A model generated the notes under the pieces. That model was not told the origin of the DNA. It made no database searches and was given only the letters and a program-made list of their open reading frames with translations. A program made the translations under genes and the position numbers. Shown here piece by piece: positions 22,790 to 30,859 of a stretch of 35,137 bases of DNA. The stretch's first letter is position 1. Every line of letters starts with the position of its first letter. Source of the stretch: an uncultured Oscillospiraceae bacterium (GTDB taxonomy: Bacteria; Bacillota; Clostridia; Oscillospirales; Ruminococcaceae); the NCBI GenBank assembly GCA_947522735.1, contig CANNTZ010000020.1, positions 1 through 35,137 of the forward strand, in the 5' to 3' direction.

Positions 22790-23713
22790 ATGAAGAAGTA
22801 CGAGAACCAGCTTTTGAGCTATATGACCGTTATTGTTATGGCGCTGCTGATGGCGCTGAATTACCAGCTATTCATATTTGAAAATTCCTTTGCGCCGGCG
22901 GGGCTCAACGGCATTGCCACGATGATACAGTACAAGCTGCATTTCAGCGTGGGCTACATGAGCCTGCTGATAAACATTCCGCTGTGCGTTGTGGCGTTTT
23001 TTCTGCTGGGGCGCGACTTTGCGGCGAAGACGCTGAGCTTCTGCCTTGCCTTCTCGCTGTTTATTCTGATGTTCAGGTACAGGCTGATCGACGTTGACTT
23101 CATGGTCTATAAGACCGCGAACGGCACGAGCACGATTTTGGCTCCGGTCGCCGCGGGCGTTGTGAACGGCTTCATCTACGGCAACGTGCTCAAGCAGAAC
23201 GCCTGCACCGGCGGAACCGACGTCATCGCGGAAATGGTGCACCACAAGACGCCGGAGAAAAAGATAGTCTGGATAATTTTTGTAATCAACTGCGCGGTCG
23301 CTGCGGCGTCGTTCTTTGTATATGATTACAAATTTGAACCGGTGATTCTGTGCATTGTGTATTCGTTCCTCACCAGCCAGATAAGCGACATGATAATCCG
23401 CGGCGGCAAGGCGCAGGTCAAGTTCGAGATAGTCACGCGCGATTACGAGGCGATAAGCCGCGAGATAATCTGCAAAACCCATCACACCGCCACCGTCATC
23501 CCGGCAAAGGGAATGTTTTCGGGCAAGGAGACGGACATGCTCATCTGCGTCGTCAACAAGCATCAGGTCATCAAATTGCAGGAGATAATCTCGAAATATC
23601 CCGGCTCCTTCGCATATATCAGCGGCGTGAACGAGATTTTCGGCAACTACAACCTCACCGGCAAGCAGCGCAAAGCTCAGGCTGCGCCTGCCGCAGGAGA
23701 GAGCGGACAGTAA
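22790..23713 (+). CDS. YitT family membrane protein (DUF161 + DUF2179)
   Basis: A 307-residue protein of the YitT/YpjC family. The N-terminal part (about 10-205) has five to six predicted transmembrane helices, with the family text FENSFAPAGLNGIATMIQY, GVVNGFIYGNVLKQNACTGGTDVIAEMV; the C-terminal part (about 215-290) is the soluble DUF2179 domain (IVTRDYEAISREI, HHTATVIPAKGMFSGKETDMLICVV). Length is typical. The function of the family is not settled. GGAGAG precedes the ATG. Single gene with a terminator behind it and the palindrome in front, independent of the neighbours. Confidence 0.92.
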   Translation: MKKYENQLLSYMTVIVMALLMALNYQLFIFENSFAPAGLNGIATMIQYKLHFSVGYMSLLINIPLCVVAFFLLGRDFAAKTLSFCLAFSLFILMFRYRLIDVDFMVYKTANGTSTILAPVAAGVVNGFIYGNVLKQNACTGGTDVIAEMVHHKTPEKKIVWIIFVINCAVAAASFFVYDYKFEPVILCIVYSFLTSQISDMIIRGGKAQVKFEIVTRDYEAISREIICKTHHTATVIPAKGMFSGKETDMLICVVNKHQVIKLQEIISKYPGSFAYISGVNEIFGNYNLTGKQRKAQAAPAAGESGQ

Positions 23714-23736
23714 TCGATAAGCGCGGACATAATATT

Positions 23737-23774
23737 GCGGCGGACGTTATGCAAAAGTGCGTCCGCCGCTTTTT
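23737..23774 (+). terminator. Terminator after the YitT gene
   Basis: Ten-base perfect stem (23737-23746 with 23760-23769), 13-base loop, T-run 23770-23774. Confidence 0.9.
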
Positions 23775-23817
23775 GCAGCCTATCGCAAAAAAAAGCTTGA
23801 GGATAGCGATTTATATC

Positions 23818-23846
23818 TTGAAATCAGGAGAAAATTATGGTATGCT
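23818..23846 (+). promoter_or_regulatory. Promoter of the ene-reductase/aconitase X operon
   Basis: TTGAAA (23818-23823), 17-base spacer and TATGCT (23841-23846) with an extended TGG. The start near 23853 leaves an untranslated leader of about 150 bases (to 24004), with a small hairpin (GCTGCC-GCG-GGCAGC around 23911-23926). No known riboswitch was recognised. Confidence 0.6.
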
Positions 23847-24004
23847 GTTTGTGGATATACATAGAAAAAGCGTTTGGCGTCGATTATTTAAAGCGTGAAA
23901 CCACAAAATATGCTGCCGCGGGCAGCACCGGAGCGTTTGGAGCTCACAGCAGAGGCTGTCTAAAAAACAAAAATAAAAAATAAATATGAAAAGGATGATA
24001 GGTT

Positions 24005-26053
24005 ATGCAGGATGTCTACAAGCCGTTGTTCACGCCATGGAAGATAGGTAAGGTGGAGATCAAAAACAGGATAGTAATGACCTCCATGGGCGGCACCTCC
24101 ATCTTCGGCTGGATGGAGCCGAACCACTACGACAGGGAGGCGGCTGATTTTCTGCTTGAGCGCGCCAGAAACAACGTTGGTCTGATACTGCCGGGCATTG
24201 CGCCGATAAGAGACATTCTGCTCGGCAAATGGCTTTATCAGGGTAAGGGAAAGTTTGAGAAGCTGAAGGAGTTCATGGACGAATTTCACAAGACCGGATG
24301 TAAGCTGTTTGTGCAGATCACGGCGGGCTTTGGGCGCTCTCTTGCAATCAACGACATCATGATAAAGGCAATGCACAACAAGGCGCTCGGCACGGTGCTC
24401 AAGCCGTTCCTCGACGTGAGCTATCTGACCGCCAGCGCCAGCGCAACGCCGAACCGCTGGGAGGATAGCTGCATCTCCCGCCCGCTGACGGTGGACGAGA
24501 TAGAGGAGATGATAGAGGCGTTTGCAAAGACTGCGAAGCTCTGCATGGACGCGGGCGTGGATGGCGTCGAGGTGCATGCGGTTCACGAGGGCTATCTGCT
24601 CGACCAGTTCACGATGAAATACACCAACCTGCGCGACGACGAATACGGCGGCAGCTTCGAGAACCGCTACCGCTTCCCGGTCGAGATCGTCAAGGCCATA
24701 AAGGAGCGCTGCGGGAGCGACTTCCCGGTATCGCTGCGCTACTCGGTCGTGTCCAAGACCAAGGGCTTTGGCAAGGGCGCGCTGCCCGGCGAGGAGTATG
24801 TGGAGGTCGGACGTGACATGGAGGAGAGCGAGCGCGCCGCAAGGTATCTCCAGGATGCGGGCTACGACATGCTCAACTGCGACAACGGCACCTACGACGC
24901 GTGGTACTGGGCGCACCCGGCGCCCTATATGCCGGAAAACTGCAACCTTGCCGAGGTGGAGCACATAAAGGGATTTGTGGATATCCCGGTCGTCTGCGCC
25001 GGAAAGATGTCGCCGGACGTCGCGGCAAAGGCGATATCGGAGGGCAAGCTTGACGCGATGGGTGTCGCGAGGCAGTTCCTCGTCGATCCCGAATGGGTTA
25101 CAAAGCTGATGGAGGATCGCCTTGACGAGATCAAGCCCTGCATCTGCTGCCACAACGCCTGCTTCAATATGGCGCATTACAACGGCGTCGGCAACGACCA
25201 GTCGCTGTCGGACAACGCCGGAATGGCGCGCTGCGCGCTGAATCCGCGCACGATGCAGTCGGGCAAATACAGGATAGTCCCCGCGAAGAAAAAGAAGAGC
25301 GTCGCGATAATCGGAGGCGGCATCGGCGGCATGGAGGCCGCAAGGGTGCTGACGCTCAGAGGCCACAGGGCGACGATATACGAGAAGAGCGACAGGCTCG
25401 GCGGCGTTTTCAACGCGGCTGCCGCGCCGGACTTCAAGGAGCGCGACAAGAGGCTGATTGCATGGTATGAGCGCGAGATGAAGCGGCTCGGTATCGAGGT
25501 GAAGCTCAACAACGAGGTGAAGGACATAGCGGCGCTCGGAGCGGACGAGGTGATCGTCGCGACCGGAAGCAAGCCGCACAAGCTCAATATCCCGGGCTTT
25601 GAGCGCGGCGTTGAGGCGTGCGATTATCTGAACGGCGTCCGCGAGGTTGGCGACAAGGTCGTCGTGATCGGCGGCGGGCTCACCGGCTGCGAGATAGCAC
25701 TTGACCTCTACCGCAAGGGCAAGACCCCGGTTATCGTCGAGATGAAGAACGACCTTATTGCCGTCAAAGGCGTCTGCCTTGCAAACTCGTCCTATCTGCG
25801 CGACTTTTTCGCGCTCCACAACGTCGAGGTGCTGCTGAATGCGAGCGTGCTGGAGATAAACGAGAGAGGCGTCGCGGTCAGGGACGGCGGCGGCAGCACG
25901 AGGGAGATAGAGTGCGACAGCGTTATCATCTCGGTCGGCTATGCTCCGAACCCGGTCACGGAAAAGGGCGTGCAGCTTGTCGGCGACTGCAACGGCGTCG
26001 GCAATCTGCGCACTGTCATCTGGCGCGCATGGGACGTCGCGATGAAGATATAG
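24005..26053 (+). CDS. Old-yellow-enzyme-type FMN/FAD/Fe-S reductase (2,4-dienoyl-CoA reductase / BaiH-like)
   Basis: A 682-residue cytoplasmic ene-reductase. Residues 1-370 are the FMN TIM barrel (LFTPWKIGKVEIKNRIVMTS at the start; EVHAVHEGYLLDQF with His 191 and 194; TNLRDDEYGGSFENRYRFP). A 4Fe-4S cluster motif follows as Cys 379, 382, 386 and 410, and the C-terminal half has two nucleotide-binding folds (VAIIGGGIGGMEAARVL at about 433-449, VVVIGGGLTGCEIALDLY at about 555-572). Electrons pass from NAD(P)H via FAD and the cluster to FMN to reduce an activated C=C bond. Relatives are FadH, BaiH/BaiCD and enoate reductases. The gap between the third and fourth cysteines is 23 residues, against 11-12 in FadH and trimethylamine dehydrogenase, so there is an insertion there. 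AAAGGA precedes the ATG; first gene of a three-gene operon. Confidence 0.92.
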   Translation: MQDVYKPLFTPWKIGKVEIKNRIVMTSMGGTSIFGWMEPNHYDREAADFLLERARNNVGLILPGIAPIRDILLGKWLYQGKGKFEKLKEFMDEFHKTGCKLFVQITAGFGRSLAINDIMIKAMHNKALGTVLKPFLDVSYLTASASATPNRWEDSCISRPLTVDEIEEMIEAFAKTAKLCMDAGVDGVEVHAVHEGYLLDQFTMKYTNLRDDEYGGSFENRYRFPVEIVKAIKERCGSDFPVSLRYSVVSKTKGFGKGALPGEEYVEVGRDMEESERAARYLQDAGYDMLNCDNGTYDAWYWAHPAPYMPENCNLAEVEHIKGFVDIPVVCAGKMSPDVAAKAISEGKLDAMGVARQFLVDPEWVTKLMEDRLDEIKPCICCHNACFNMAHYNGVGNDQSLSDNAGMARCALNPRTMQSGKYRIVPAKKKKSVAIIGGGIGGMEAARVLTLRGHRATIYEKSDRLGGVFNAAAAPDFKERDKRLIAWYEREMKRLGIEVKLNNEVKDIAALGADEVIVATGSKPHKLNIPGFERGVEACDYLNGVREVGDKVVVIGGGLTGCEIALDLYRKGKTPVIVEMKNDLIAVKGVCLANSSYLRDFFALHNVEVLLNASVLEINERGVAVRDGGGSTREIECDSVIISVGYAPNPVTEKGVQLVGDCNGVGNLRTVIWRAWDVAMKI

Positions 26054-26065
26054 GAGGGATGGCAA

Positions 26066-27337
26066 ATGATGGAACTTACCGTTGAACAGAGGGGGATACT
26101 GGACGGCAGTCAGGGCGAGGTCATGGCTAAAATCATGAAAACGCTCGTGATGTACGGCGAGACATTCGGCGCGACGAAGATGGTGCCGGTCACGTCCACC
26201 TACGGACACATCGTGACCAGCTTCGGCGTGATCGTCATCAAGGGCGTGTTCGAGCTGATGGACGAGCTGATTGCCGCAGGAGTCACGTCGAAGCAGAAAT
26301 TCTCGGCGGATCCGCGTCCCTGCGACCCGAACGTGCCGAAAAATCTGCTTCAGGACGTCGTTTTCAAGGTGATGTACGGTCCGCAGAAGCGCTATGAGCA
26401 GCAGCTCCGCGAGATCGGACTTCTGAACGATGACGCGTTCACCTGCGCATGCTATTTTCCGGAGGTCGGCAACCGCCCGAAGAAGGGCGATATCCTCTCG
26501 TGGGCGGAGTCGAGCGCCGTCAACTACGCAAACTCTGTGCTCGGCGCGCGCTGCAATCGTAATTCCGGCATCATCGAGATGTTCGGCAGCATCGTCGGAT
26601 ACGTTCCATACTTCGGGCTGCTGACCGACGAGGGCCGCATGGCCTCATGGATTGTCGAGATCAGGACGACGAAGAAGCCGGAGGCGCAGCTTCTCGGCTC
26701 GGCCATCGGCATGAAGGTGCTCGAGGACGTGCCGTACGTGAAGGGGCTTGACCGTTGGATAGGGACGGAGCTCAACGACGACGCCTGCGCGTATCTCAAG
26801 GACTTTGGCGCGGCAACCGCCTCAAACGGTTCAGTTGGACTTTACCACATAGATAATCTCACGCCGGAGGCGGTGGAATCGGGCGAGAAGCTCATCCGCG
26901 AGGACGCGAGGGTGTATGTGGTGGACGACGCGGAGCTTGAGCGCGTCAAAGCAGGCTACCCCGTCATATGGAAGGATGTCGACGCGAGGCCGAAGCTCTG
27001 CTTTATGGGATGTCCTCACATGACGCTCTCGCAGCTTCACGACTGGACCGGCAGGCTGGCGGCAAAGCTGGCTGAAAAGGGCAGAAAACGCGTCGCCATA
27101 AAGACGGTGTTCACCTCGGCCCCTGACGTTATAAAGGAGTTTGAAAAGAGCGCAGACGCGGCAAAGCTCCGGGAAATGGGCGTTATCGTCTCCTATATCT
27201 GCCCGCTGATGTATATGAACAATCCGCTTTGCGCGAAGATGCCGGTCATAACCAACTCCAACAAGCTGCGGACCTATACCAGCGCAAGATACTATTCTGA
27301 CGCCGAGATCCTCGACCAGATCACGGGAGGTAAATGA
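26066..27337 (+). CDS. Aconitase X catalytic (large) subunit, DUF521
   Basis: A 423-residue protein of the aconitase X (AcnX) catalytic family, iron-sulfur dehydratases related to aconitase. Members include archaeal phosphomevalonate dehydratase and bacterial cis-3-hydroxy-L-proline dehydratase. Seen are the N-terminal VEQRGILDGSQGEVMAKIM, KFSADPRPCDPN, ESSAVNYANSVLGARCNRN, GYVPYFGLLTDEGR, LCFMGCPHMTL and YICPLMYMNNPL; the Cys residues in the ARC, GCPH and ICP blocks are the expected cluster ligands. GGAGGG is seven bases before the first ATG. It lies 12 bases after the reductase and one base before the small subunit. The natural substrate is unknown; it dehydrates a hydroxy acid, by family. 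Confidence 0.93.
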   Translation: MMELTVEQRGILDGSQGEVMAKIMKTLVMYGETFGATKMVPVTSTYGHIVTSFGVIVIKGVFELMDELIAAGVTSKQKFSADPRPCDPNVPKNLLQDVVFKVMYGPQKRYEQQLREIGLLNDDAFTCACYFPEVGNRPKKGDILSWAESSAVNYANSVLGARCNRNSGIIEMFGSIVGYVPYFGLLTDEGRMASWIVEIRTTKKPEAQLLGSAIGMKVLEDVPYVKGLDRWIGTELNDDACAYLKDFGAATASNGSVGLYHIDNLTPEAVESGEKLIREDARVYVVDDAELERVKAGYPVIWKDVDARPKLCFMGCPHMTLSQLHDWTGRLAAKLAEKGRKRVAIKTVFTSAPDVIKEFEKSADAAKLREMGVIVSYICPLMYMNNPLCAKMPVITNSNKLRTYTSARYYSDAEILDQITGGK

Positions 27338-27338
27338 T

Positions 27339-27776
27339 ATGACTAAAACGTTTAAGGGACGTACCGTCGTTCCCGGCACGGCGACGCTGAAGGCGCTTGT
27401 TTCCCACGAGGGCTTCAACACGCTTGCCTCCTTCAAAAATTGCAAGGAGGGCAAAAATATCTGTACCGATCAGAACAACAGCGACCTTTACGGCAAATCC
27501 ACAGTCGGTGTTGCGCTTTGCCTGCCGCAGACAATCGGTTCGACGACCGGCGGCATGGTGCTGTATAATTCGGCGGTGATCGGCTGCAATCCGGGCGCGC
27601 TGCTGTTCTCCAAGCCGATAGATTCGCTTGCCGCAGCGGGTGCGATCCTGGCGTCGGTCTGGACGCCGAACAACATCCCCACCGTCGATGGCCTTGGCGA
27701 CGAATTTCTCGATTATGTACAGGACGGAATGACGATAACCATCGCAGAGGACGGCGAGATCACAGTTATGGATTAA
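27339..27776 (+). CDS. Aconitase X swivel (small) subunit, DUF126
   Basis: A 145-residue swivel-domain subunit that pairs with the catalytic subunit to close the AcnX active site. Typical text is FKGRTVVPGTATLKALVSHE at the N-terminus and LPQTIGSTTGGMVLYNSAV, GALLFSKPIDSLAAAGAI in the middle, with the conserved Ser/Thr run GSTTGG expected at the active site. GGAGG is eight bases before the ATG, and its start is separated from the large-subunit TGA by one base, so the two are translationally coupled. Split subunits are the usual bacterial type I arrangement; some bacteria have them fused. The operon ends at a terminator 110 bases downstream. Confidence 0.94.
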   Translation: MTKTFKGRTVVPGTATLKALVSHEGFNTLASFKNCKEGKNICTDQNNSDLYGKSTVGVALCLPQTIGSTTGGMVLYNSAVIGCNPGALLFSKPIDSLAAAGAILASVWTPNNIPTVDGLGDEFLDYVQDGMTITIAEDGEITVMD

Positions 27777-27886
27777 TGTTGCGGATATAATGGCGAATAT
27801 GCGTGCTCGCCGGGGGTGGGAGCCATATGGCCCGCACCTGTCGGAGCCGTTCGGCGGGCCGTCTTAACGATTGCAGCATCAGGACG

Positions 27887-27926
27887 AAAAGGGTTTACCG
27901 CCTGTCAAGAAGACGGTAAACCCTTT
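27887..27926. terminator. Bidirectional terminator between converging genes
   Basis: A perfect 14-bp stem (27887-27900 with 27913-27926, GGGTTTACCG and complement), 12-base loop, with A and T runs on both sides. It can end the AcnX operon on the + strand and the lipoprotein gene on the minus strand. Confidence 0.88.
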
Positions 27927-28010
27927 TTGGCATAATTCAGACTTTGCAGCAACATTTTATGCGTATTTTCGGATTGCCGCAATGCGTTTTAATTTGCAGG
28001 TGTGTCCGTA

Positions 28011-28571
28011 TCACTCGGCATCGGCGGGGAGCAGGGCCCAAACGCCGTCGAGCAGTCCGTCGGGCAGCTTGTCCCATGGGGAACGGGTGTCGGAGAGGTC
28101 GAGGCCGGCGGATTCGACGAGCGCCCTCGCCGTCTCGGCATCGTCGCCGGTGAGGATGCCGCAGTCGGCTCTGACCACCGCAAGCTTGTCGGCAAAAGCG
28201 GCCCTATAGTCGTCGTCCTTGCCCTTGAGCCAGTCGTCTACCGCATCCTTGACGGCGGCGGAGTCAAGTCCGGTCTGCGCGGCCCAATCGAGAAGCGCAA
28301 CAGCGCCAGGGACGGATTTGAGCGAGCTTCCGGCTGTTCCCGGCTCGACGCTCGCGTCGATGTCGTCAAGTATGGCCGCGAGCTTCTCAGGCTCGGTCTG
28401 CGTCTCGGAGCTTTCGGACGCGGAGGACGCGGCGGGCTCGGAGATCTGGGAAGTCCCGGAGGCGTCGGAAGCGTCTGAGGAGGCGTTGTCCTGCGCAGCG
28501 CAGGCTGCAAGCGCAAGAGTCATTGCGACAGCAAGCAGCAGCGTCGCGAATTTAAATACAACTGTTTTCAT
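28011..28571 (-). CDS. Small lipoprotein of unknown function
   Basis: A 186-residue lipoprotein. Signal peptide MKTVVFKFATLLLAVAMTLA with lipobox LAAC (Cys 24), a Ser/Ala/Glu-rich linker (about 25-62), and a mostly helical domain (SLKSVPGAVALLDWAAQTGL, SAAVKDAVDDWLKGKDDDYRAAFADKLAVVRAD). I recognise no family. AAGGA lies ten bases before the ATG. The gene is single, on the minus strand, about 280 bases after the LCP gene, with which it shares a direction but probably not a transcript, because a long hairpin structure lies between. The helical domain resembles in character, not in identifiable sequence, the outer part of the lipoprotein at 13377-14195. Confidence 0.78.
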   Translation of the reverse strand: MKTVVFKFATLLLAVAMTLALAACAAQDNASSDASDASGTSQISEPAASSASESSETQTEPEKLAAILDDIDASVEPGTAGSSLKSVPGAVALLDWAAQTGLDSAAVKDAVDDWLKGKDDDYRAAFADKLAVVRADCGILTGDDAETARALVESAGLDLSDTRSPWDKLPDGLLDGVWALLPADAE

Positions 28572-28724
28572 TTTGAGTGTTCCTTTCGATATGACATGGA
28601 TTTATGTTGCCTTTTTCAAGCAACACTCGAAAGTATAGCTCTGATTTTTGCGAATTTTACGGCGCGTGTATTACTAATTTATAAAAATATTGAATATAAT
28701 TTGTTAAAATGCAATAGAATACAA

Positions 28725-28812
28725 AGGGCGTTTTAGTGAGAATGGCCCGAAATTATCGCCAAACGCAAAGCGCGTGCGGCGATAATAGGGGGCTGATATC
28801 ACAAAACGCCCT
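28725..28812. repeat. Nested inverted repeat between the LCP and lipoprotein genes
   Basis: An outer 10-bp stem (28725-28734 AGGGCGTTTT with 28803-28812) encloses an inner 9-bp stem (28752-28760 ATTATCGCC with 28778-28786). On the minus strand it lies just after the LCP stop codon. There is no long T-run, so it is an imperfect terminator or a structured element. The rest of the 280-base gap is AT-rich and holds no gene. Confidence 0.72.
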
Positions 28813-28848
28813 GAATATTTATGTGCAATAGCTGCATATAGTGTATGT

Positions 28849-29937
28849 TTATTCCGTTTCAGGAGTGATTTCCTCATAGAAAACGTCAAGAATCAGGTCG
28901 TAGAGCGCCTCCTCGTCTACGGTCAGCTCCATATGGTCGCCGGCGCCGAGCACAGATTCGCCGGTGACGCTGCGAATATCGCCCGTAAAATCCATCCTGG
29001 CCACCTGCGTCGCAAGGTAGGATATCCGGCTAAGGTCGAGATCGGTCAGCAGATAGCGGCTGAGGGAGCTGTAGAGGGTCAGCGCCCACGCGGGATTGGA
29101 GGCAAGGCGTTGGCGGGTCTGGGAGATCATGGCAAGAAGATACTGCTTCTGGCGCTTCATGCGGTCGGCGTTTCCGGTGGTGTCACTGCGGCGCAAGCGG
29201 ACATACTTCATCGCCTGCTCGCCGGTCAGCGTGACCTCTTTGCCTGGGATAAGCCCGGAGCAGCCCTCGATATCGGCAAAGGAGACGTCGTCCAGAACGG
29301 TGAGCGTCACGCCGCCGACGGCGTCATTGAGCTCGGCTACGCCGCCCATGTAGAACGAAACGTAGCCGTCGAGCTGAAGCCCGTGGAAAAGGCCGGACAC
29401 GGCCTCGCGACAGAGCTTGCAGCTCTCGTCAAGTCCGTCGCCGTAGGCGTAGGACAGCGCTATCTGAACGTCGTCAACTCCGAAGCCGCCGTTTCCGTCA
29501 GGAACGGAGATTGGACAGACGGTATCGCGCGAAACGGAGATGAGGGTCATTTTGTTGCCGTCGGTGTCCAGCGCCGCGATGATTATCACGTCGGCCTGAT
29601 TGCCGTCGCCGTATGGAAGCGGCTCGCCGGGCTTGTTCTCGGAGTCGATGCCAAGGAGCAGCAGGTTTATCATGCCGCTTCTGTAGCGGTAATATTTGCC
29701 GTTGCGCAGCACGGTATAGCTGCCGAGCAGGGCGGTGGTACCGGCCCCGCCGGACTCGGGAGAGCTCTCGCCGGAGGGCTCGCTCCGTTCGAGCAGCGGA
29801 GCGTTCTGCGGCTTGCCACGCAGCTCGTTGCGCCCATGCAGCCAGACGCAGAGGGCCGCGCCGCACAGCAGCAGCGTGACGCCGATCAGTATGATAAACA
29901 ACAGCAGGGGAAGCGGAAGCTTGGACTTGCGTTTCAA
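28849..29937 (-). CDS. LytR-CpsA-Psr (LCP) family protein
   Basis: A 362-residue cell-wall ligase of the LCP family, which transfers lipid-linked glycopolymers (teichoic acid, capsule) onto peptidoglycan at the outer face of the membrane. A transmembrane helix at about residues 8-32 is followed by a short hydrophilic linker and the LytR domain from about 90: INLLLLGIDSENKPG, the conserved Asp in NQADVIIIAALDTDGNKMTLISVSRDT, FYMGGVAELNDAVGGV and YVRLRRSDTTGNADRMKRQKQYL. The Asp/Arg pattern for pyrophosphate binding is intact. The start is TTG 29937; no strong ribosome site is visible, but a start further in would remove the membrane helix. It lies 18 bases downstream of the sortase gene in one transcript. 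Confidence 0.9.
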   Translation of the reverse strand: MKRKSKLPLPLLLFIILIGVTLLLCGAALCVWLHGRNELRGKPQNAPLLERSEPSGESSPESGGAGTTALLGSYTVLRNGKYYRYRSGMINLLLLGIDSENKPGEPLPYGDGNQADVIIIAALDTDGNKMTLISVSRDTVCPISVPDGNGGFGVDDVQIALSYAYGDGLDESCKLCREAVSGLFHGLQLDGYVSFYMGGVAELNDAVGGVTLTVLDDVSFADIEGCSGLIPGKEVTLTGEQAMKYVRLRRSDTTGNADRMKRQKQYLLAMISQTRQRLASNPAWALTLYSSLSRYLLTDLDLSRISYLATQVARMDFTGDIRSVTGESVLGAGDHMELTVDEEALYDLILDVFYEEITPETE

Positions 29938-29955
29938 TTTTCGACCGTCACTTTC

Positions 29956-30765
29956 TTATTTTTCAATCGGATCAATCGGATACCGCGCCGTCAGCACGCC
30001 CTGCACCAGAAAGCGCTGCAAATCGTTGTTGAGATAGCAGGTGGAGAGGGTCAGCACCTTATCGCCGGAGGATGGGAACAGCTCGCGGCGGTAGTTGGAG
30101 TTGATAGCGTCGGTGAGACCGGCGAAGTAGGCGTCAAACTGCTGCGGGTTGCTGAAATCGTTGCATAGCAGCAGGTGGTCGTTGGAGTGCGGATAGGCGG
30201 CAAAGATGGTGTATTCATACACCTCGCCGGGAGTATAGATGTAGATATAGCGGTTCTCGTCGAAGAAAATGGCGTCGGCGAAGTTGTTGAGCTCGGTGAA
30301 CATCGTCCCGATCTTATTGGTGTGCCCGTAGAGAACGGTCATCGGATCCTCGAGGGTAGTTGTGTTGTATCGCTGGGAAAAGATGGTGCCGCTGGAGTAA
30401 TAGGTCTTATCGACGCCGCGGCGGAGATAGAAAAGGTCGTCGTCGGCGTTTTGGGCGACGGGGTAGCTGACGTTTGTTCCGGGGATCTCGATCCATGCGT
30501 AGATATCGTCGTTTATTTTGCGCAGCGCATCGAAATCGACAGTGGAGAAGGCTTTGCCGGGGGTCTCAGGCGCGGAGGTCTCCGTCTGGCTATCGGCGCT
30601 GGAGAAAAGCGGCTCCGGAGAGGCGGTGCGCACGACATCCTTTCTCAACCGGTCGTTCAATGTGTTTCCGCGAAAATATTGGACAAGATAAAGAATGCAG
30701 AACACGCAGACGGCGGCTGCGGCGACGGATATGACCGACAACGCGATCTTGACGGGACGTTTCAT
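29956..30765 (-). CDS. srtB: Class B sortase
   Basis: A 269-residue membrane-anchored transpeptidase. An N-terminal helix (about 8-31) is followed by a disordered linker and the sortase barrel. The catalytic residues are His 148 (LYGHTN), Cys 243 (LTLSTC) and Arg 251 (RFLVQG), and the FDALRKINDDIYAWIEIPGTNVSYPVAQ stretch is typical of class B. Sortase B enzymes link surface proteins with NPxTx-like or, in Clostridioides, (S/P)PxTG motifs to the cell wall. AAGGAG is six bases before the ATG. The next upstream gene on the same strand (30860-31108) encodes a possible substrate with APETG, and the LCP gene follows. A terminator-like hairpin lies just upstream. Confidence 0.93.
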   Translation of the reverse strand: MKRPVKIALSVISVAAAAVCVFCILYLVQYFRGNTLNDRLRKDVVRTASPEPLFSSADSQTETSAPETPGKAFSTVDFDALRKINDDIYAWIEIPGTNVSYPVAQNADDDLFYLRRGVDKTYYSSGTIFSQRYNTTTLEDPMTVLYGHTNKIGTMFTELNNFADAIFFDENRYIYIYTPGEVYEYTIFAAYPHSNDHLLLCNDFSNPQQFDAYFAGLTDAINSNYRRELFPSSGDKVLTLSTCYLNNDLQRFLVQGVLTARYPIDPIEK

Positions 30766-30801
30766 AACGGACTCCTTAAATTATATGGAATGCTTGCGAC
30801 A

Positions 30802-30836
30802 TAAAAAACAACCCATAAACGACGCGCATTTATGGG
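30802..30836 (-). terminator. Hairpin between the APETG protein gene and the sortase gene
   Basis: On the minus strand an eight-base stem (30836-30829 with 30819-30812), nine-base loop, then a T-rich run (30808-30802). It is of moderate strength, so partial read-through could let the promoter at 31143-31171 also express the sortase gene at a lower level. Confidence 0.7.
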
Positions 30837-30859
30837 CGGTGTTATTGTATTCTGCGCCG

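Noticed and set aside
23842..23898. 18-codon frame (starting MLFVDIHRKS) in the leader of the ene-reductase operon
   Set aside because: It begins inside the predicted -10 hexamer, so it would not be in the transcript, and it has no ribosome site.
23960..26209. 749-aa open frame on the minus strand opposite the ene-reductase
   Set aside because: It is antisense to a clear full-length enzyme, has no ribosome site and no recognisable domain, and its composition (rich in His, Arg, Val, Leu) is that of a mirror frame of GC-rich coding DNA.
30778..30800. TATAAT-like sequence just before the sortase gene
   Set aside because: A transcript from it would start inside the sortase ribosome site and no -35 is at the right distance.
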